DNA of 64,000 bases from Herbidospora galbida (GTDB lineage: Bacteria; Actinomycetota; Actinomycetes; Streptosporangiales; Streptosporangiaceae): assembly GCF_005233835.1 (NCBI RefSeq), contig NZ_SZQA01000005.1:62001-126000 (forward strand), given 5' to 3'. The position numbers and the translations under genes are program-made. The stretch's first letter is position 1. The number at the start of each line of letters is the position of its first letter. The notes beneath the pieces are model-generated. The model saw only the letters and a program-made list of their open reading frames with translations, was not told the DNA's origin and did not search any database. This document shows, piece after piece, positions 1 to 12,669 of this stretch.

Positions 1-342
1 CCGCGTGGGGCACGCCTCGATGCACAGCCCGCACAGGATGCAGCGCGCGTAGTTGATCTGGTACGTCCGGCCGTAGCGCTCACCGGGCGAGAAGCGCTCC
101 TCGTCGGTGTTGTCCGCGCCCTCCACGTAGATGGCGTCGGCGGGACAGGCCCACGCGCACAGTTCGCAGCCGACGCACTTCTCGAGGCCGTCGGGCCACC
201 GGTTGAGCTGGTGCCGCCCGTGGAAGCGCGGCGCGGTGGGCCGCTTCTCCTCCGGGTAGTTCACCGTCACCGGCTTCTTGAACATGTGGTGGAAGGTGAC
301 GCCGAACCCCTTGACGGGGTTCAGCCAGTCGAACTTAGGCAC
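1..342 (-). CDS. nuoI: NADH-quinone oxidoreductase subunit I (partial, C-terminus off the left edge)
   Basis: This subunit carries the two [4Fe-4S] clusters (N6a/N6b) that pass electrons through the peripheral arm of complex I. Only the first 114 codons are in the window. Two ferredoxin motifs are visible, [12 protein letters not shown] around residues 56-67 and [12 protein letters not shown] near the edge. The start is the GTG at 342-340, chosen because an AAGGAGG ribosome binding site sits just upstream inside the 3' end of nuoH. The two genes overlap by 8 nt, so translation is probably coupled. It is the last visible gene of the minus-strand nuo operon; nuoJ onward should lie beyond the edge. 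Confidence 0.95.
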   Translation of the reverse strand, partial: MPKFDWLNPVKGFGVTFHHMFKKPVTVNYPEEKRPTAPRFHGRHQLNRWPDGLEKCVGCELCAWACPADAIYVEGADNTDEERFSPGERYGRTYQINYARCILCGLCIEACPTR

Positions 343-1702
343 TGGGGACCTCCTTGCGATTCGCCCCGTGGTAGTGCGGCAGATCCAGCGGCGGGACCGG
401 GAATCCACCGGCGGTGGGCTCCTCGCGGAGCTGCTCGAACTCCTCTTCGATCTGCTCGGCGCGGGCCTCGCGGCGGCGCTGCTGCACGGTGTCGAAGCGG
501 AAGAAGACCGCGAGGGCGCCGATCACCACGATGGCCATCAGGATGAAGACCGGGGTGCTCTGTTCGACACGCAGCGCGCGGAAGGTGGCGACCAGCAGGA
601 TCCACGCCAGGTTCAGCGGGATCAGGACCTTCCAGCCGAAGGCCATGAGCTGGTCGTAGCGGACACGCGGCAGCGAGGCGCGGACCCAGACGAAGAAGCA
701 GAAGATCAGCACGATCTTGGCGAAGAACCAGAGCAGCGGCAGCCAGCCGACGTTCGCGCCGTCCCAGAGCGAGATGGGCCAGGGGGCCCGCCAGCCGCCG
801 AGGAACAGCGTGACCGCCACACCGGAGACCACGAACACGTTGACGTATTCGGCCAGCTGGAACATCGCGAACTTCAGCGAGGAGCTGTATTCGGTGTGGT
901 AGCCGGCGACCAGCTCGCCCTCGCCCTCGGGGAGGTCGAACGGCACGCGGTTGACCTCGCCGAACATCGTCATCACGTAGATGAGGAACGACGGGATCAG
1001 CAGGATGGCGTACCAGCTGGGCAGCGGGATGTCGAGGCCGAAGAGGGTCGCGGTGCCACCGTCGGCCTGCTTGGCGACGATCTCCGAGGTGGAGAGCGTG
1101 CCGGCGTACAGGAAGACCGCCACGAACGACAGGCCCATCGCGATCTCGTAGGAGACCACCTGGGCCGACGACCGCAGACCGCCGAGGATCGCGTAGGGCG
1201 ACTTGGACGCCCACCCGGCCAGCACGATGCCGTAGACGCCGATCGAGGACATCGCGAGGATGAACAGGACCGCGACCGGCATGTCGGTCAGCTGGAGCGG
1301 GGTCTTGTGGCCGAACATCGAGACGACCGGGCCCATCGGGATGACCGAGTAGGCCAGGATCGCCGGCACCGAGATGATCACCGGCGCCAGGAAGAAGATG
1401 ACCTTGTCGACCTTGCGGGGCATCAGGTCTTCCTTGAGGCCCATCTTCAGACCGTCGGCGACGGTCTGAAGCAGGCCGAACTTGCCCGCCCGGTTGGGGC
1501 CGTAGCGGTGCTGCATGCGCGAGATGAGCTTGCGCTCCAGCCACACGCCGAACAGCACGCCCAGCAGCAGGAAGACGAAGATGACCAGGCCCTTGATGAT
1601 GCTGATCCACACCGGATCGTGGCCGAAGTCGGCCAGCCCGGGGCCGGGGCTGCCCGGGGCCGCCGGGCTGGCCAGCACGCTGGCCGTTGTCAGGAGGCTC
1701 AT
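335..1702 (-). CDS. nuoH: NADH-quinone oxidoreductase subunit H
   Basis: This is the 455-aa membrane subunit of complex I at the junction with the peripheral arm; it lines the quinone cavity. About eight hydrophobic segments are visible. The conserved loop [19 protein letters not shown] (about residues 275-295) carries the acidic residues linked to quinone and proton coupling. A charged tail of roughly 50 residues follows the last membrane segment, as is common in actinobacterial NuoH. The ATG overlaps the nuoG stop as ATGA, which fixes the start. Confidence 0.97.
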   Translation of the reverse strand: MSLLTTASVLASPAAPGSPGPGLADFGHDPVWISIIKGLVIFVFLLLGVLFGVWLERKLISRMQHRYGPNRAGKFGLLQTVADGLKMGLKEDLMPRKVDKVIFFLAPVIISVPAILAYSVIPMGPVVSMFGHKTPLQLTDMPVAVLFILAMSSIGVYGIVLAGWASKSPYAILGGLRSSAQVVSYEIAMGLSFVAVFLYAGTLSTSEIVAKQADGGTATLFGLDIPLPSWYAILLIPSFLIYVMTMFGEVNRVPFDLPEGEGELVAGYHTEYSSSLKFAMFQLAEYVNVFVVSGVAVTLFLGGWRAPWPISLWDGANVGWLPLLWFFAKIVLIFCFFVWVRASLPRVRYDQLMAFGWKVLIPLNLAWILLVATFRALRVEQSTPVFILMAIVVIGALAVFFRFDTVQQRRREARAEQIEEEFEQLREEPTAGGFPVPPLDLPHYHGANRKEVPSA

Positions 1703-4086
1703 GAGGCACTTCCGATCGTGACGACGTCGCCGGCCTCGGCCCGCAGGTCGCGGGTGACCGAGACTCCGCCGGAGTTGGCCGGCACCCAGACGACCCGGTC
1801 GGGCAGGTCGGCGATCCGCAGCGGCAGGGTGGCGCCGTTGACGGTGACCTTGTCGACCGCGCCGATCTCGGCGGCGGTGGCCGGGGACAGCAGCGCGACC
1901 GCGTCGCGGGCGGTGCCCGCGAGGAACGGCTCGCCGTCCTGCAGCTTGCCGTCGTCGAGCAGCAGGTGCCAGCTCGCCAGGACGGCCTGACCGGCGCCGG
2001 GCTCGGCGACGGTGCCGCCGGTGACGCTCGGCGCGACCGGGCGGCCGCCCTTGTAGGAGCCCAGGGCGCCGAGCTCGCGGCGGACCGCGGCGACGTCGGG
2101 CAGACCCAGGTGGACGTCCATCGCGTCGGCGATGGCGGCGATCGCGCGCAGGTCGCTCATCACGCCGGGCTGCGGGACGGACGCCTCGAAGGAGCGGCCG
2201 CGGCCCTCCCAGTCGACGAACGTGCCGGCCTTCTCGGCGACCGCCGCGACCGGCAGCACCACGTCGGCGCGGTCGGTGACGGCGCTGGCCCGGATCTCCA
2301 GGCTGACGATGAACGGCGTGTTCTCCAGGGCCCGCAGAGCGAGCTCGGGGTCGGGCAGGTCGTAGGGGTCGACGCCCGCGATGACCAGCGCGTCGAGCCG
2401 CTCGTCGAGGGCGGCCCGCAGGATCTCGCCCGTGTCGAGACCGACCTGCGCCGGCAGCGAGGCGACGTTCCACAGCCGGGCCACTTCGGCGCGGGCGGCC
2501 TCGTCGTCGACCGGGCGGCCGATCGGGAGCAGGTTGGGCAGCGCGCCCGCCTCGATCGCGCCGCGCTCACCGGCCCGGCGCGGCACCCAGGCCAGCCGGG
2601 CGCCGGTCGAGCCGGCCAGCCGGACCAGCGCCGACAGCGCGCCCTTGGCCGAGGCCAGGCGCTCACCGGCCATGATGATCGTGCCCGCGGGGAGCTTGAC
2701 GCCGTCGGTGATGAGCTCGCCGATCGACTCGGCCTCGGCGCCGGGGACGGTCCGGATCAGGGTGCCGCCCATCTTGGCCAGGCCCGGCGTGGCGAACGGC
2801 GCCAGCGAGTAGACCTTGAGCCCCTTCTTCTGGGCCGCCTTGCGCAGCCGCAGGAAGACGATGGGCGACTCCTCCTCGGGCTCGAACCCGGCCAGCAGCA
2901 CGGCCGGCGCGTTCTCGAGGTCGGTGTAGGAGATCTCGATGCCCTTGCCGGCCACCGAGTGGGCCAGGAACTGGGCCTCCTCGGCGGAGTGGGTCCGGGC
3001 CCGCATGTCGATGTCGTTGGTGCCGAGGGCGACCCGCGCGAACTTGCTGTAGGCGTAGGCGTCTTCGACGGTCAGCCGGCCGCCGGTCAGGACGCCGGCC
3101 TTGCGGCCCGCGAGCCCGGCGGCGACGGCCGCGAAGGCCTCCGGCCAGGAGGCCGCGACCAGCACGCCCTCTTCGTTGCGGACCAGCGGGGTGCGCAGGC
3201 GGTCGGGCTGGGTGGCGTAGGAGAACGCCCACCGGCCCTTGTCGCAGTTCCACTCCTCGTTGACCTGCGGGTCGTCACCGGCGAGGCGGCGGGTGACCTT
3301 GCCGCGCCGGTGGTCGGTGCGCAGGGCGCAGCCGGAGGCGCAGTGCTCGCACGCGCTCGGCTGGGAGACCAGGTCGAACGGGCGGGACCGGAAGCGGTAG
3401 GCCGAGCCGGTCAGCGCGCCCACCGGGCAGATCTGGACGGTGTTGCCGGAGAAGTAGGACTGGAACGGCTCGCCGTCGGCGACGCCCACCTGCTCCTTGG
3501 CCCCGCGCTCGAAGAACTCGATGAACGGGTCGCCCGCGATCTGGTCGGAGAAGCGCAGGCACCGCGCGCACTGCACGCAGCGCTCGCGGTCGAGCAGCAC
3601 CTCGGTCGACAGCGCGATCGGCTTCTCGAAGGTGCGCTTCTGCTCGACGAACCGCGACTCGCCCTGGCCGTTGGACATCGCCTGGTTCTGCAGGGGGCAC
3701 TCGCCGCCCTTGTCGCAGACCGGGCAGTCGAGCGGGTGGTTGAGCAGCAGCATCTCCATCACGCCGCGCTGCGCCTTCTCGGCGACCGGCGAGGTGAGCT
3801 GGCTCTGCACGACCATGCCCTGGGCGACCTCGATCGCGCACGAGGGCTGTGGCTTGGGGAAGCCCCGGCCGTTGCCCGCGTCGGGGATGTCGACGAGACA
3901 CTGGCGGCAGTTGGCCGCCGGGTCGAGCAGCGGGTGGTCGCAGAAGCGGGGGATCTGGATCCCCAGCAGCTCTGCCGCCCGGATGATCATCGTGCCCTTC
4001 GGCACGCTGACCTGGAAGCCGTCGATGGTCAGGGTGACCATCTCGACGACCGCCCGCTCCTCGGGCTGGGTTGCTTGGATGGTCAC
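1699..4086 (-). CDS. nuoG: NADH-quinone oxidoreductase subunit G
   Basis: This is the large iron-sulfur subunit of the NADH dehydrogenase arm, about 795 aa. The N-terminus has a [2Fe-2S] ferredoxin domain ([15 protein letters not shown]). It is followed by the His/Cys motif [17 protein letters not shown], the CVQCARC and CPVGA cluster ligands, and the CEHCASGC plus later Cys of the extra N7 cluster. The rest is a molybdopterin-oxidoreductase-like fold. I take the GTG at 4086-4084, which overlaps the nuoF stop as GTGA; an in-frame GTG at 4098 is an alternative adding four residues. Confidence 0.95.
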   Translation of the reverse strand: MTIQATQPEERAVVEMVTLTIDGFQVSVPKGTMIIRAAELLGIQIPRFCDHPLLDPAANCRQCLVDIPDAGNGRGFPKPQPSCAIEVAQGMVVQSQLTSPVAEKAQRGVMEMLLLNHPLDCPVCDKGGECPLQNQAMSNGQGESRFVEQKRTFEKPIALSTEVLLDRERCVQCARCLRFSDQIAGDPFIEFFERGAKEQVGVADGEPFQSYFSGNTVQICPVGALTGSAYRFRSRPFDLVSQPSACEHCASGCALRTDHRRGKVTRRLAGDDPQVNEEWNCDKGRWAFSYATQPDRLRTPLVRNEEGVLVAASWPEAFAAVAAGLAGRKAGVLTGGRLTVEDAYAYSKFARVALGTNDIDMRARTHSAEEAQFLAHSVAGKGIEISYTDLENAPAVLLAGFEPEEESPIVFLRLRKAAQKKGLKVYSLAPFATPGLAKMGGTLIRTVPGAEAESIGELITDGVKLPAGTIIMAGERLASAKGALSALVRLAGSTGARLAWVPRRAGERGAIEAGALPNLLPIGRPVDDEAARAEVARLWNVASLPAQVGLDTGEILRAALDERLDALVIAGVDPYDLPDPELALRALENTPFIVSLEIRASAVTDRADVVLPVAAVAEKAGTFVDWEGRGRSFEASVPQPGVMSDLRAIAAIADAMDVHLGLPDVAAVRRELGALGSYKGGRPVAPSVTGGTVAEPGAGQAVLASWHLLLDDGKLQDGEPFLAGTARDAVALLSPATAAEIGAVDKVTVNGATLPLRIADLPDRVVWVPANSGGVSVTRDLRAEAGDVVTIGSAS

Positions 4087-5369
4087 TTGGCCCCCCACAC
4101 GGTGGCGAGTGCGGGATCGAACGGGCAGCCGCCGATCTCGAAGTGCTTGAGGTATTCGTCGCGGAAGTGCTGCACCGAGGAGTAGATCGGGCTGGTCGCG
4201 CCGTCGCCCAGGGCGCAGAACGACCGGCCCAGGATGTTGTCGGCGATGTCGGTGATCGTGGTCAGGTCGTCTTCGGTGCCCTGACCCTTCTCCAGCCGCT
4301 TGAGCACCTGCTTGAGCCAGAAGGTGCCCTCACGGCAGGGGGTGCACTTGCCGCACGACTCGTGGGCGTAGAACTCGGTCCAGCGCAGCGTCGCCCGGAC
4401 CACGCAGGTGGTCTCGTCGAAGATCTGCAGCGCGCGGGTGCCGAGCATGGAGCCCTTGGCGCCGACCGACTCGAAGTCGAGCGGCACGTCGAGGTGCTCG
4501 TCGGTGAAGATCGGCGTCGAGGAGCCGCCCGGCGTCCAGAACTTCAGCCGGTGGCCCTCGCGGATGCCGCCCGCCATGTCGAGCAGTTCCCGCAGGGTGA
4601 TGCCCAGCGGGGCTTCGTACTGGCCCGGACGGGTGACGTGGCCGCTGAGCGAGAAGATGCCGAAGCCCTTGGACTTCTCGGTGCCCATGCCGGCGAACCA
4701 CTCGGCGCCGTTGGCCACGATCGAGGGGACCGAGGCGATCGACTCGACGTTGTTCACGACCGTCGGCGCGGCGTAGAGGCCCGCGACGGCCGGGAACGGG
4801 GGCTTGAGCCGGGGCTGGCCCCGGAAGCCCTCCAGCGAGTCGAGCAGCGCGGTCTCCTCACCGCAGATGTACGCCCCGGCGCCGCTGTGCACGACGATCT
4901 CCAGGTCGTAGCCGCTGCCGAAGACGCCGCGCCCGATGTAGCCCTTCTCGTAGGCCTCGCGCACCGCCGCCTGCACCCGCCGGATGACGTGGACGACCTC
5001 GCCGCGGATGTAGATGAACGCGTAGTTGGCCCGGATGGCGAACGCCGTGATGATCACGCCCTCGATGAGGGAGTGCGGGTTGGCCATCATGAGCGGGATG
5101 TCTTTACAGGTCCCCGGCTCCGACTCGTCGGCGTTGACGACGAGGTAGTGGGGCTTGCCGTCACCCTGCGGGATGAAGCCCCACTTCATGCCGGTCGGGA
5201 AGCCCGCGCCGCCTCGGCCGCGCAGACCGGAGTCCTTGACCGCCTGGATGATCGCGTCGGGGTCCATCGCCAGCGCGCTGCGGGCGGCGGAGTAGTCGCC
5301 GTAGCCCTCCAGCGTGAAGGAGTTGGGCAGGTCCCAGTTCTTGGTGAGGACCGGAGTCAGCGTGGTCAC
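4083..5369 (-). CDS. nuoF: NADH-quinone oxidoreductase subunit F (NADH/FMN site)
   Basis: This 428-aa subunit binds NADH and FMN and the N3 [4Fe-4S] cluster, so it is where electrons enter complex I. The glycine-rich nucleotide/FMN segment [13 protein letters not shown] and the [12 protein letters not shown] motif are visible. The cluster ligands are [12 protein letters not shown] plus the later Cys in [10 protein letters not shown]. The length is normal for the family. The GTG start overlaps the nuoE stop as GTGA, so the genes are translationally coupled. Confidence 0.97.
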   Translation of the reverse strand: MTTLTPVLTKNWDLPNSFTLEGYGDYSAARSALAMDPDAIIQAVKDSGLRGRGGAGFPTGMKWGFIPQGDGKPHYLVVNADESEPGTCKDIPLMMANPHSLIEGVIITAFAIRANYAFIYIRGEVVHVIRRVQAAVREAYEKGYIGRGVFGSGYDLEIVVHSGAGAYICGEETALLDSLEGFRGQPRLKPPFPAVAGLYAAPTVVNNVESIASVPSIVANGAEWFAGMGTEKSKGFGIFSLSGHVTRPGQYEAPLGITLRELLDMAGGIREGHRLKFWTPGGSSTPIFTDEHLDVPLDFESVGAKGSMLGTRALQIFDETTCVVRATLRWTEFYAHESCGKCTPCREGTFWLKQVLKRLEKGQGTEDDLTTITDIADNILGRSFCALGDGATSPIYSSVQHFRDEYLKHFEIGGCPFDPALATVWGAK

Positions 5370-6015
5370 TTGGGAGCCTCCCAGCCGTTGGCCTTGGCGA
5401 TGCGCAGGCCCTCAAGGGACGGGCCGGCGGCCGAGGGACCCTCACCGGCGAGCTCGTCGGGCAGGCCCGACAGCACCCGCGAGGTCTCCTTGAAGGTGCA
5501 GAGCCGGCCGGGGCCGCGGGTCGGGACGACGGGCTTGCCGGCCCGCAGGTCGTCGACGAGCTGCTTGGCCGACTCGGGCGTCTGGTTGTCGAAGAACTCC
5601 CAGTTGACCATCATCACCGGCGCGAAGTCGCAGGCCGCGTTGCACTCGATGCGCTCCAGCGACACCTTGCCGTCGGAGGTGGCCTCCTCGTGCCCGATGC
5701 CGGTGTGCTCGCTGAGCTCCTCCCAGATCTGGTCGCCGCCCATCACCGCGCAGAGGGTGTTGATGCAGACGCCGACGTGGTAGTCACCGGCGGGCTTGCG
5801 CTTGTACATCGTGTAGAACGTCGAGACGCCCACGACCTCGGCCTTCGACAGGCCCAGCATCTCTGCGCAGAACTCCTGACCGGCGTCGGAGACGTAGCCG
5901 TCCTCCGACTGGACCAGGTGGAGCAGCGGGAGCAGCGCCGACCGGGCCTTGGGGTACTTGCCGATGATCTCCTTGGCGTCCAGTTCCAGACGCTCGCGGA
6001 CCTCTGGGGAGTAGG

Positions 6016-6019
<4 letters not shown>
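5366..6019 (-). CDS. nuoE: NADH-quinone oxidoreductase subunit E
   Basis: This is a 217-aa [2Fe-2S] thioredoxin-fold subunit that partners NuoF. The four ligands appear as CINTLC and CNAACDFAP. The C-terminal 60 residues (after GKPVVPTRG) extend beyond the minimal fold, as often seen in actinobacteria. The ATG at 6019 overlaps the nuoD stop as ATGA. In-frame sequence further upstream lies inside nuoD and is not used. Confidence 0.96.
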
Positions 6020-7328
<1,309 letters not shown>

Positions 7329-7332
<4 letters not shown>

Positions 7333-7982
7333 GCGTACGACCTCCTCTGGTCTGGCGCGGGGATCTCGGCGCCGCGGTATTCGACCGGGATGCCGCCGAG
7401 CGGGTAGTCCTTCCGCTGCGGGTGGCCCTCCCAGTCGTCGGGCATCTCGATGCGGGTGAGCCCCGGGTGCCCGTCGAAGATGATGCCGAAGAAGTCGTAG
7501 GTCTCCCGCTCGTGCCAGTTGTGCGTCGGGTAGACCGACACCGTCGACGGGATGTGACGGTCGGCGTCCGGCGTCGAGCACTCCACCCGCACGCGGCGGT
7601 TGTGGGTGATCGAGCACAGGTGGTAGACCGCGCGCAGCTCCGACCCGGTCTCGTGGGGGTAGTGGACCCCCGAGACGCCCAGGGAGAGCTCGAACCGCAG
7701 GGCGGGGTCGTCGCGCAGCTTCTTCATGACCTCGACGAGGTGCTCACGCGCCACGTGGATGGTGAGTTCGCCCCGGTCGACCACGACCCGCTCGACGCCC
7801 TCGTGGTCGAGGCCGTCGACGATCTCGTCGAAGTAGCTCCCGTAGGGGCGCGGGCTGGAGACCGGCGCCGGCCGGCGGACCACGAGGCCGCCGTAGCCGG
7901 AGGTGTCGCCGGTGCCGGAGGTTCCGAACATGCCGGTCCGGGCGATCGGCTGCTCCGGGACCTCAGGAAGGTTGTCGCTCAT
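7329..7982 (-). CDS. nuoC: NADH-quinone oxidoreductase subunit C
   Basis: This is a 217-aa 30-kDa-type subunit of the peripheral arm without cofactors. The signature [20 protein letters not shown] is present near residues 165-185. The first 40 residues are low-complexity and Gly/Thr-rich, typical of actinobacterial NuoC. The ATG at 7982 overlaps the nuoB stop. Confidence 0.96.
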
Positions 7983-8530
7983 TTCTGCCCTCCCTGGTCG
8001 ATGAGCGGCAGGGTGCGCAGCGCCTGGAGCTCGAGCTCCTCGACCTGCTTCTCCCTGTGGGCGCCGAACTTCATGTTCTGGATCTTGTCGTGCAGCTTGA
8101 CGATCGCGTCGATGAGCATCTCGGGCCGCGGCGGGCAGCCGGGCAGGTAGATGTCGACGGGCACGACGTGGTCGACGCCCTGGACCACCGCGTAGTTGTT
8201 GAACATGCCGCCGGACGAGGCGCACACGCCCATCGAGATGACCCACTTGGGCTCGGCCATCTGGTCGTAGATCTGGCGCAGCACCGGCGCCATCTTCTGC
8301 GACAGGCGACCGGCCACGATCATCAGGTCGGCCTGGCGGGGCGACGCGGACGCGCGCTCCATGCCGAAGCGGGCCAGGTCGTGCTTGGGGCCACCGGTGG
8401 ACATGAGCTCGATCGCGCAGCAGGCCAGTCCGAAGGTGGCCGGCCACACCGAGTTCTTCCGCGCCCAGCCGGCGACCTGCTCGACGGTGGTCAGCGCGAA
8501 GCCGCTGGGCAGTTTCTCTTCAAGGCCCAT
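7979..8530 (-). CDS. nuoB: NADH-quinone oxidoreductase subunit B (cluster N2)
   Basis: This 183-aa subunit holds the terminal [4Fe-4S] cluster N2 that reduces quinone. The tandem Cys motif [11 protein letters not shown], the [14 protein letters not shown] segment and the LPGCPPRPE motif supply the four ligands. The ATG at 8530-8528 overlaps the nuoA stop by one base (TAATG). Confidence 0.97.
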   Translation of the reverse strand: MGLEEKLPSGFALTTVEQVAGWARKNSVWPATFGLACCAIELMSTGGPKHDLARFGMERASASPRQADLMIVAGRLSQKMAPVLRQIYDQMAEPKWVISMGVCASSGGMFNNYAVVQGVDHVVPVDIYLPGCPPRPEMLIDAIVKLHDKIQNMKFGAHREKQVEELELQALRTLPLIDQGGQK

Positions 8531-8889
8531 TAGTCCCAGTCCAATCCGCGACGCCGCCACACGTAGGCGTACGCCACGAGCACGGTGACGATGAACAGCA
8601 CCATCTCGACCAGACCGAAGACCCCGAGCTTGTCGAAGGCCACGGCCCACGGGTAGAGGAAGATGATCTCGATGTCGAAGACGATGAAGAGCATCGCTGT
8701 GATCATGTACTTCAGCGGGAACCGGCCGCCGCCGATCGGCTGCGGAGTGGGGTCGATACCGCACTCGTACGCGTCGAGCTTGGCGCGGTTCCACCTCTTC
8801 GGCCCGGTGAACGGGGCGATGCTCACGGAGAAGACGGCGAATCCCGCCCCGAGGACCGCGAGCACCAGGATGGGGGCGTAGAGCTCCAT
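8530..8889 (-). CDS. nuoA: NADH-quinone oxidoreductase subunit A
   Basis: This is a 119-aa membrane subunit with three transmembrane helices and the conserved [11 protein letters not shown] loop with its Cys after the first helix. It is the first nuo gene. A 53-nt spacer separates it from the upstream reductase gene, so nuo may be read through from the Rex-controlled promoter ahead of that gene. Confidence 0.96.
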   Translation of the reverse strand: MELYAPILVLAVLGAGFAVFSVSIAPFTGPKRWNRAKLDAYECGIDPTPQPIGGGRFPLKYMITAMLFIVFDIEIIFLYPWAVAFDKLGVFGLVEMVLFIVTVLVAYAYVWRRRGLDWD

Positions 8890-8942
8890 CGCTTAAGGCG
8901 TCCTCTCGGTGAATGTGGTCATGATTCTTCGATCCAGTGGTG

Positions 8943-10208
8943 TCATGCCGACGGCGCGACCTTCGACAGGGCGTTGATGATCCGGTCTGACGCGTCGCCA
9001 CCGTGGTCGGTCAGGTTGCCCAGGAGTTTCAGGCCGAACCTCATCAACCGGGGGTGGGGCAGCGCGTGCCGCGTCAGCATATTCATCACGCCCGGTTTGC
9101 CGATCGCCTCGACGAAGGCCCGGCCCAGGGTGAAATAGCCGCCGTACGCGTCTTTGAGTATCCGCGGGTAGGCCCGCAGGACCCGCTCGCGCGCGGCGGG
9201 GGTCGGCTGGGCGAGCGCGGTCACCACGGCGTCGGCCGCGATGCGGCCGGTCTCCATCGCGTACGCGATGCCCTCGCCGTTGAAAGGGTTGATCATCCCA
9301 CCGGCGTCGCCGACGAGAACCAGGCCCCGGGTGTAGTGGGGCTGCCGGTTGAAGGCCATCGGCAGCGCGGCACCCCTGATCGGGCCGACCATGTTCTCTT
9401 CGACGAAGCCCCACTCGGCCGGCATGTTCTTGGTCCAGCGCCGGAGCAGGTCGCGGTAGTCGATCTTCTTGAACGCCTCACTGGTGTTGAGCAGCCCGAG
9501 GCCCACGTTGGAGGTGCCGTCGCCGACGCCGAAGACCCAGCCGTAGCCGGGCAGCAGGCGTTCGCCGTCCCACAGCTCCAGCCAGGTCTCGAGGTAGTCG
9601 TCGGTGTGGCGCGGGCTCGTGTAATAGGTGCGGACCGCGACCCCTATCGGGCGGTCTTCGCGTTTGTGCAGGCCCATGGCCAGGGAGATGCGGGTGGAGT
9701 TGCCGTCGGCCGCGATCACCAGGCGGGAGCGGTAGACGTCGCCCGAGGCGGTCTTCACCCCGACGACGTGGCCGCTGCGCTCGTCGATCACCGGGGCGGT
9801 CACGTTCACGCCCTGCAGCAGGGTGACGCCCTTGGACACGGCGTTGTCGGCCAGGATGACGTCGAAGTCCTTGCGCGTGCGCACGAGCCCGAAGTCGGGG
9901 AAGCTCGACAGCTCAGGCCAGTCGAGCTCGAACGACAGGCCGCCGCCGACGACGCGCAGGCCCTTGTTCCTGATCCAGCCGGGCGCGTCGACGTTGATCC
10001 CCATCGCGAGCAGTTCCTTGACCGCGCGCGGGGTCAGGCCGTCGCCGCAGACCTTCTCCCTGGGAAAGGTCGTCTTCTCCAGCAACAGGACCGACAGCCC
10101 GGACTGCGCCAGATAAAACGCGGTCGTCGATCCGGCGGGGCCGGCGCCGACGACGATCACGTCGGCATCGGTCTCGCTCCGCCGGGCCACAAGGGCTGGC
10201 TCGCTCAC
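8943..10208 (-). CDS. geranylgeranyl reductase family flavoprotein, MenJ-like
   Basis: This 421-aa FAD enzyme probably saturates isoprene units in the menaquinone side chain, as MenJ does in Mycobacterium. That assignment rests on family and neighbours. The N-terminal FAD motif [18 protein letters not shown] (about residues 18-36) and the C-terminal [15 protein letters not shown] motif (about 290) are clear. It lies between menG and nuoA on the same strand, an order known from other actinobacteria. Its GTG start at 10208 is 70 nt downstream of a Rex operator. Reduction of archaeal-type lipids or chlorophyll precursors by relatives is unlikely here. Confidence 0.85.
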   Translation of the reverse strand: MSEPALVARRSETDADVIVVGAGPAGSTTAFYLAQSGLSVLLLEKTTFPREKVCGDGLTPRAVKELLAMGINVDAPGWIRNKGLRVVGGGLSFELDWPELSSFPDFGLVRTRKDFDVILADNAVSKGVTLLQGVNVTAPVIDERSGHVVGVKTASGDVYRSRLVIAADGNSTRISLAMGLHKREDRPIGVAVRTYYTSPRHTDDYLETWLELWDGERLLPGYGWVFGVGDGTSNVGLGLLNTSEAFKKIDYRDLLRRWTKNMPAEWGFVEENMVGPIRGAALPMAFNRQPHYTRGLVLVGDAGGMINPFNGEGIAYAMETGRIAADAVVTALAQPTPAARERVLRAYPRILKDAYGGYFTLGRAFVEAIGKPGVMNMLTRHALPHPRLMRFGLKLLGNLTDHGGDASDRIINALSKVAPSA

Positions 10209-10277
10209 GAGGGGACCTGTCCTGTCCTTTTGAGATTCTTAGGGCCGCAGACCGTGTAGGCTGACCCTTTCGTGCCT

Positions 10278-10295
10278 TTGTGAACTACTTCACAA
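10278..10295. promoter_or_regulatory. Rex operator ahead of the reductase-nuo unit
   Basis: The 18-bp sequence TTGTGAACTACTTCACAA is a near-perfect inverted repeat matching the Rex operator consensus TTGTGAANNNNTTCACAA. It lies 70-87 bp upstream of the reductase start. A Rex gene is present in this window. Known: in Streptomyces coelicolor Rex represses the nuo operon when NADH/NAD+ is low. Confidence 0.92.
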
Positions 10296-10418
10296 ACTTG
10301 TCGCGCCGCAGTCTAGTCCCTCTTCCGACACCTTCGTCAGGGGGTAGACACCTACCGGCGGGTAAACATGCACAGTCGTGACGAAAAGATCGCCTCACCT
10401 GGCGTGGCGGTGCAAATT

Positions 10419-11147
10419 TCATGACTTTTCCGGGCGGATGCCCCGATGCAGAGCCACGATCCCCATGCTCAGGTCACGCCACGCCACCCGCTTCCACCCG
10501 GCGGTCTGGATGATCGCCGCGAGGCTCTTCTGGTCGTGCCAGTCACGGATGGACTCGGCGAGGTATTCGTACGAGTCGGGGTTGGAGCTGACCGTCCGGG
10601 CCACCACCGGCAGCAGGCGCATCAGGTAGTGGGTGTAGACCAGATCGAACGCCTTCGGCTTCGGCCGGGAGAACTCGCACACCACGAGCCGCCCGCCGGG
10701 ACGGGTCACCCGCAGCATCTCCTCCAGCGCCTGACCGGTGTCGGCGACGTTGCGCAGCCCGAACGAGATCGTGACCGCGTCGAACACCCCGTCGGCGAAC
10801 GGCAGCCTCAGCGCGTCGCCTGCGACGAACGTCACACCCGCGACACCGCCGGTCAGCCCCGACGATCCGCGCCGCTGGACGCCCGCCCGCAGCATGCCGA
10901 GCGAGAAGTCGCAGGCGATGGCGCGCGCCCCGAGCTGGGTGAACGCGTCGGTCGAGGTGCCGGTGCCGGCCGCCAGGTCGAGCACCAGCTCGCCGGGCCC
11001 GGCGTCGATCGCGGACGCGGTCGCCCGCCGCCACAGCCGGTCCTGGCCGAGCGACAGCACGTCGTTGACCAGGTCGTAGCGCGCGGCCGTGCGGTCGAAC
11101 ATGGCCGCGACCTCATGGGGCTGTTTGTCCAGCGAAGCGCGCGTCAT
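10419..11147 (-). CDS. menG: demethylmenaquinone methyltransferase
   Basis: This is a 242-aa SAM-dependent methyltransferase of the UbiE/MenG family; it makes the last methylation of menaquinone. The family signatures [20 protein letters not shown] (residues 17-36) and the SAM motif [15 protein letters not shown] are visible, and [22 protein letters not shown] follows. It is placed directly upstream of the MenJ-like gene and nuo, consistent with supplying menaquinone to complex I. The ATG at 11147 is preceded only by a short spacer. Confidence 0.93.
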   Translation of the reverse strand: MTRASLDKQPHEVAAMFDRTAARYDLVNDVLSLGQDRLWRRATASAIDAGPGELVLDLAAGTGTSTDAFTQLGARAIACDFSLGMLRAGVQRRGSSGLTGGVAGVTFVAGDALRLPFADGVFDAVTISFGLRNVADTGQALEEMLRVTRPGGRLVVCEFSRPKPKAFDLVYTHYLMRLLPVVARTVSSNPDSYEYLAESIRDWHDQKSLAAIIQTAGWKRVAWRDLSMGIVALHRGIRPEKS

Positions 11148-11247
11148 GGTGCCCAGCCTAGGACGCCCTCACACACCGTCACGCCATGCCCGGTCGAATG
11201 TGCGCAACGTAGTGCGTTGATTACTCTGCGTCTGCTAGGACTTGGCC

Positions 11248-12462
11248 ATGCGTGCCAGATTCATGATCACAGTAAGCGCTCTCGCGCTCGTGGCCACCCC
11301 GGCCTCGGCGGGCATCCGTCACCCCTCGGTAGTGGCGCCCGATCCGGTGAACCACACGCCCCACGTCTTAGACGGGATCGTCAACGCGTTCGCGCTGGTG
11401 GGGAACACCGTGATCGTCGGCGGCGAGTTCTCCACGGTGAAGTCGGGCACGTCCACCCTGCGCCGCACCAACCTGTTCGCCTTCGACCTGACGACCGGCC
11501 GGATCTCCCCCTTCGCCCCCTTCCTCGACGGCCCGGTCAACGCGCTCGCGGCCGGAACCGGCGGCACCGTCTACGCCGGCGGCTCCTTCTCCCGGGGCCT
11601 GGCCGCCTTCTCCGTCCCGTCGGGCGCCCCGATCCCGTCGTTCGGGGCCACCGCCTACGGCGGTGAGATCACCTCTCTTGTACGCCGGGGCGCGCACCTT
11701 TACGTCGGTGGTGATTTCTCCCACATCGGCCGAGCCCAGCGCACCGCGCTGGCCCGCCTCGACGCCGCCACCGGAGCGGTCGACCCCGCATTCGCCGTGG
11801 CCGTCGGCGGGGGCCGGTCGGAAGGCGACCCGAAGGTCCACGCGATGGCCGCGACGAAAGACCGGCTGATTCTCGACGGCTCGTTCACCACCCTCGACGG
11901 GCAGCCGCGCGACCAACTCGGCCAGATCGATCTGAAGACCGGCACGGTCGCCCGATGGCGCACCAATGCCTACGCCCCCCATTGCCGCGACGGTTTTCCG
12001 TCGTATGTACGCGGACTCGACGTCTCCCCCGACGGCTCCTATTTCGTGGTCGTCACCACCGGAGGCGCGGCGCCGAAGACGGGGAAACTCTGCGACACCG
12101 CGGCGCGCTTCGAGACGTACGCGAAAGGCGCGAACGTGAAGCCGACGTGGGTGAACCACACCGGCGGCGATTCGCTCTACAGCGTCGCCGTCACCGGCGC
12201 GGCCGTTTACGTCGGAGGCCATCAACGCTGGATGGACAACCCGCTGGGAAAGGACTCCGCCGGGCCGGGAGCGGTCCCGCGAGAGGGCATCGCGGCGCTC
12301 CATCCACGTACCGGAAAGGCACTCCGGTTCAATCCCGGCCGCGAGAGAGGAATCGGGGTGAAGGCCTTTCTCCCGGTAAAGAAGGGGCTTTTGGTGGGAA
12401 GCGACACCACGAAGCTCGGGCACGAGTACCATGCCCGAGTCGGAATGTTCCCGATGCCCTGA
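11248..12462 (+). CDS. secreted delta-60/beta-propeller-like repeat protein
   Basis: This is a 404-aa exported protein of unknown function. The N-terminal 20-odd residues form a Sec signal peptide ending near TPASA. The mature part repeats a pattern of a VYVGG[D/S/E]F-type beta strand about every 45-60 residues (VIVGGEFSTV, VYAGGSFSRG, LYVGGDFSHI, LILDGSFTTL, VYVGGHQRWM), as in DUF5122 delta-60 propeller blades. I chose the ATG at 11248 because AGGA lies 7 nt upstream; a TTG at 11242 is possible. It faces the next gene end to end with no gap. A surface or extracellular role is inferred. Confidence 0.8.
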   Translation: MRARFMITVSALALVATPASAGIRHPSVVAPDPVNHTPHVLDGIVNAFALVGNTVIVGGEFSTVKSGTSTLRRTNLFAFDLTTGRISPFAPFLDGPVNALAAGTGGTVYAGGSFSRGLAAFSVPSGAPIPSFGATAYGGEITSLVRRGAHLYVGGDFSHIGRAQRTALARLDAATGAVDPAFAVAVGGGRSEGDPKVHAMAATKDRLILDGSFTTLDGQPRDQLGQIDLKTGTVARWRTNAYAPHCRDGFPSYVRGLDVSPDGSYFVVVTTGGAAPKTGKLCDTAARFETYAKGANVKPTWVNHTGGDSLYSVAVTGAAVYVGGHQRWMDNPLGKDSAGPGAVPREGIAALHPRTGKALRFNPGRERGIGVKAFLPVKKGLLVGSDTTKLGHEYHARVGMFPMP

Positions 12463-12669
12463 CTAGCCCTCGGGCTGGTTCCTCTTGTCGCTGATCTTCT
12501 CGCTGACCGCGTCCCGCTGCTTCGACAGCAGAACGTAACTGGCGAGCCCGCTCAGCACCACGGCCACTGCGAGCAACACGTAGGTCCGCAGACCCAGCAG
12601 ATAGAGGACGCCCAGGGCGACGGCGAACAGGCCCAGGCGGGACAGGGTGTAGACGATTACCGGATGCAC
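12463..12669 (-). CDS. DUF4229 small membrane protein
   Basis: This 68-aa protein has two closely spaced hydrophobic helices and a charged tail (KQRDAVSEKISDKRNQ), the DUF4229 pattern known only in actinobacteria. Its function is unknown. Its stop codon abuts the stop of the convergent propeller gene. Confidence 0.75.
   Translation of the reverse strand: MHPVIVYTLSRLGLFAVALGVLYLLGLRTYVLLAVAVVLSGLASYVLLSKQRDAVSEKISDKRNQPEG

Noticed and set aside
278-1990. Long plus-strand open frame opposite nuoH and nuoG
   Set aside because: It is a shadow of real minus-strand genes, with Asp/Arg/His-rich sequence and no domain. Similar long mirror frames (for example 46828-48822 minus opposite dnaK and 50926-53394 minus opposite clpB) arise from high GC and were left out.
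12320-12345. tRNA T-arm-like GGTTCAATCCC
   Set aside because: It lies inside the propeller gene, with no acceptor stem, D-arm or anticodon arm around it.
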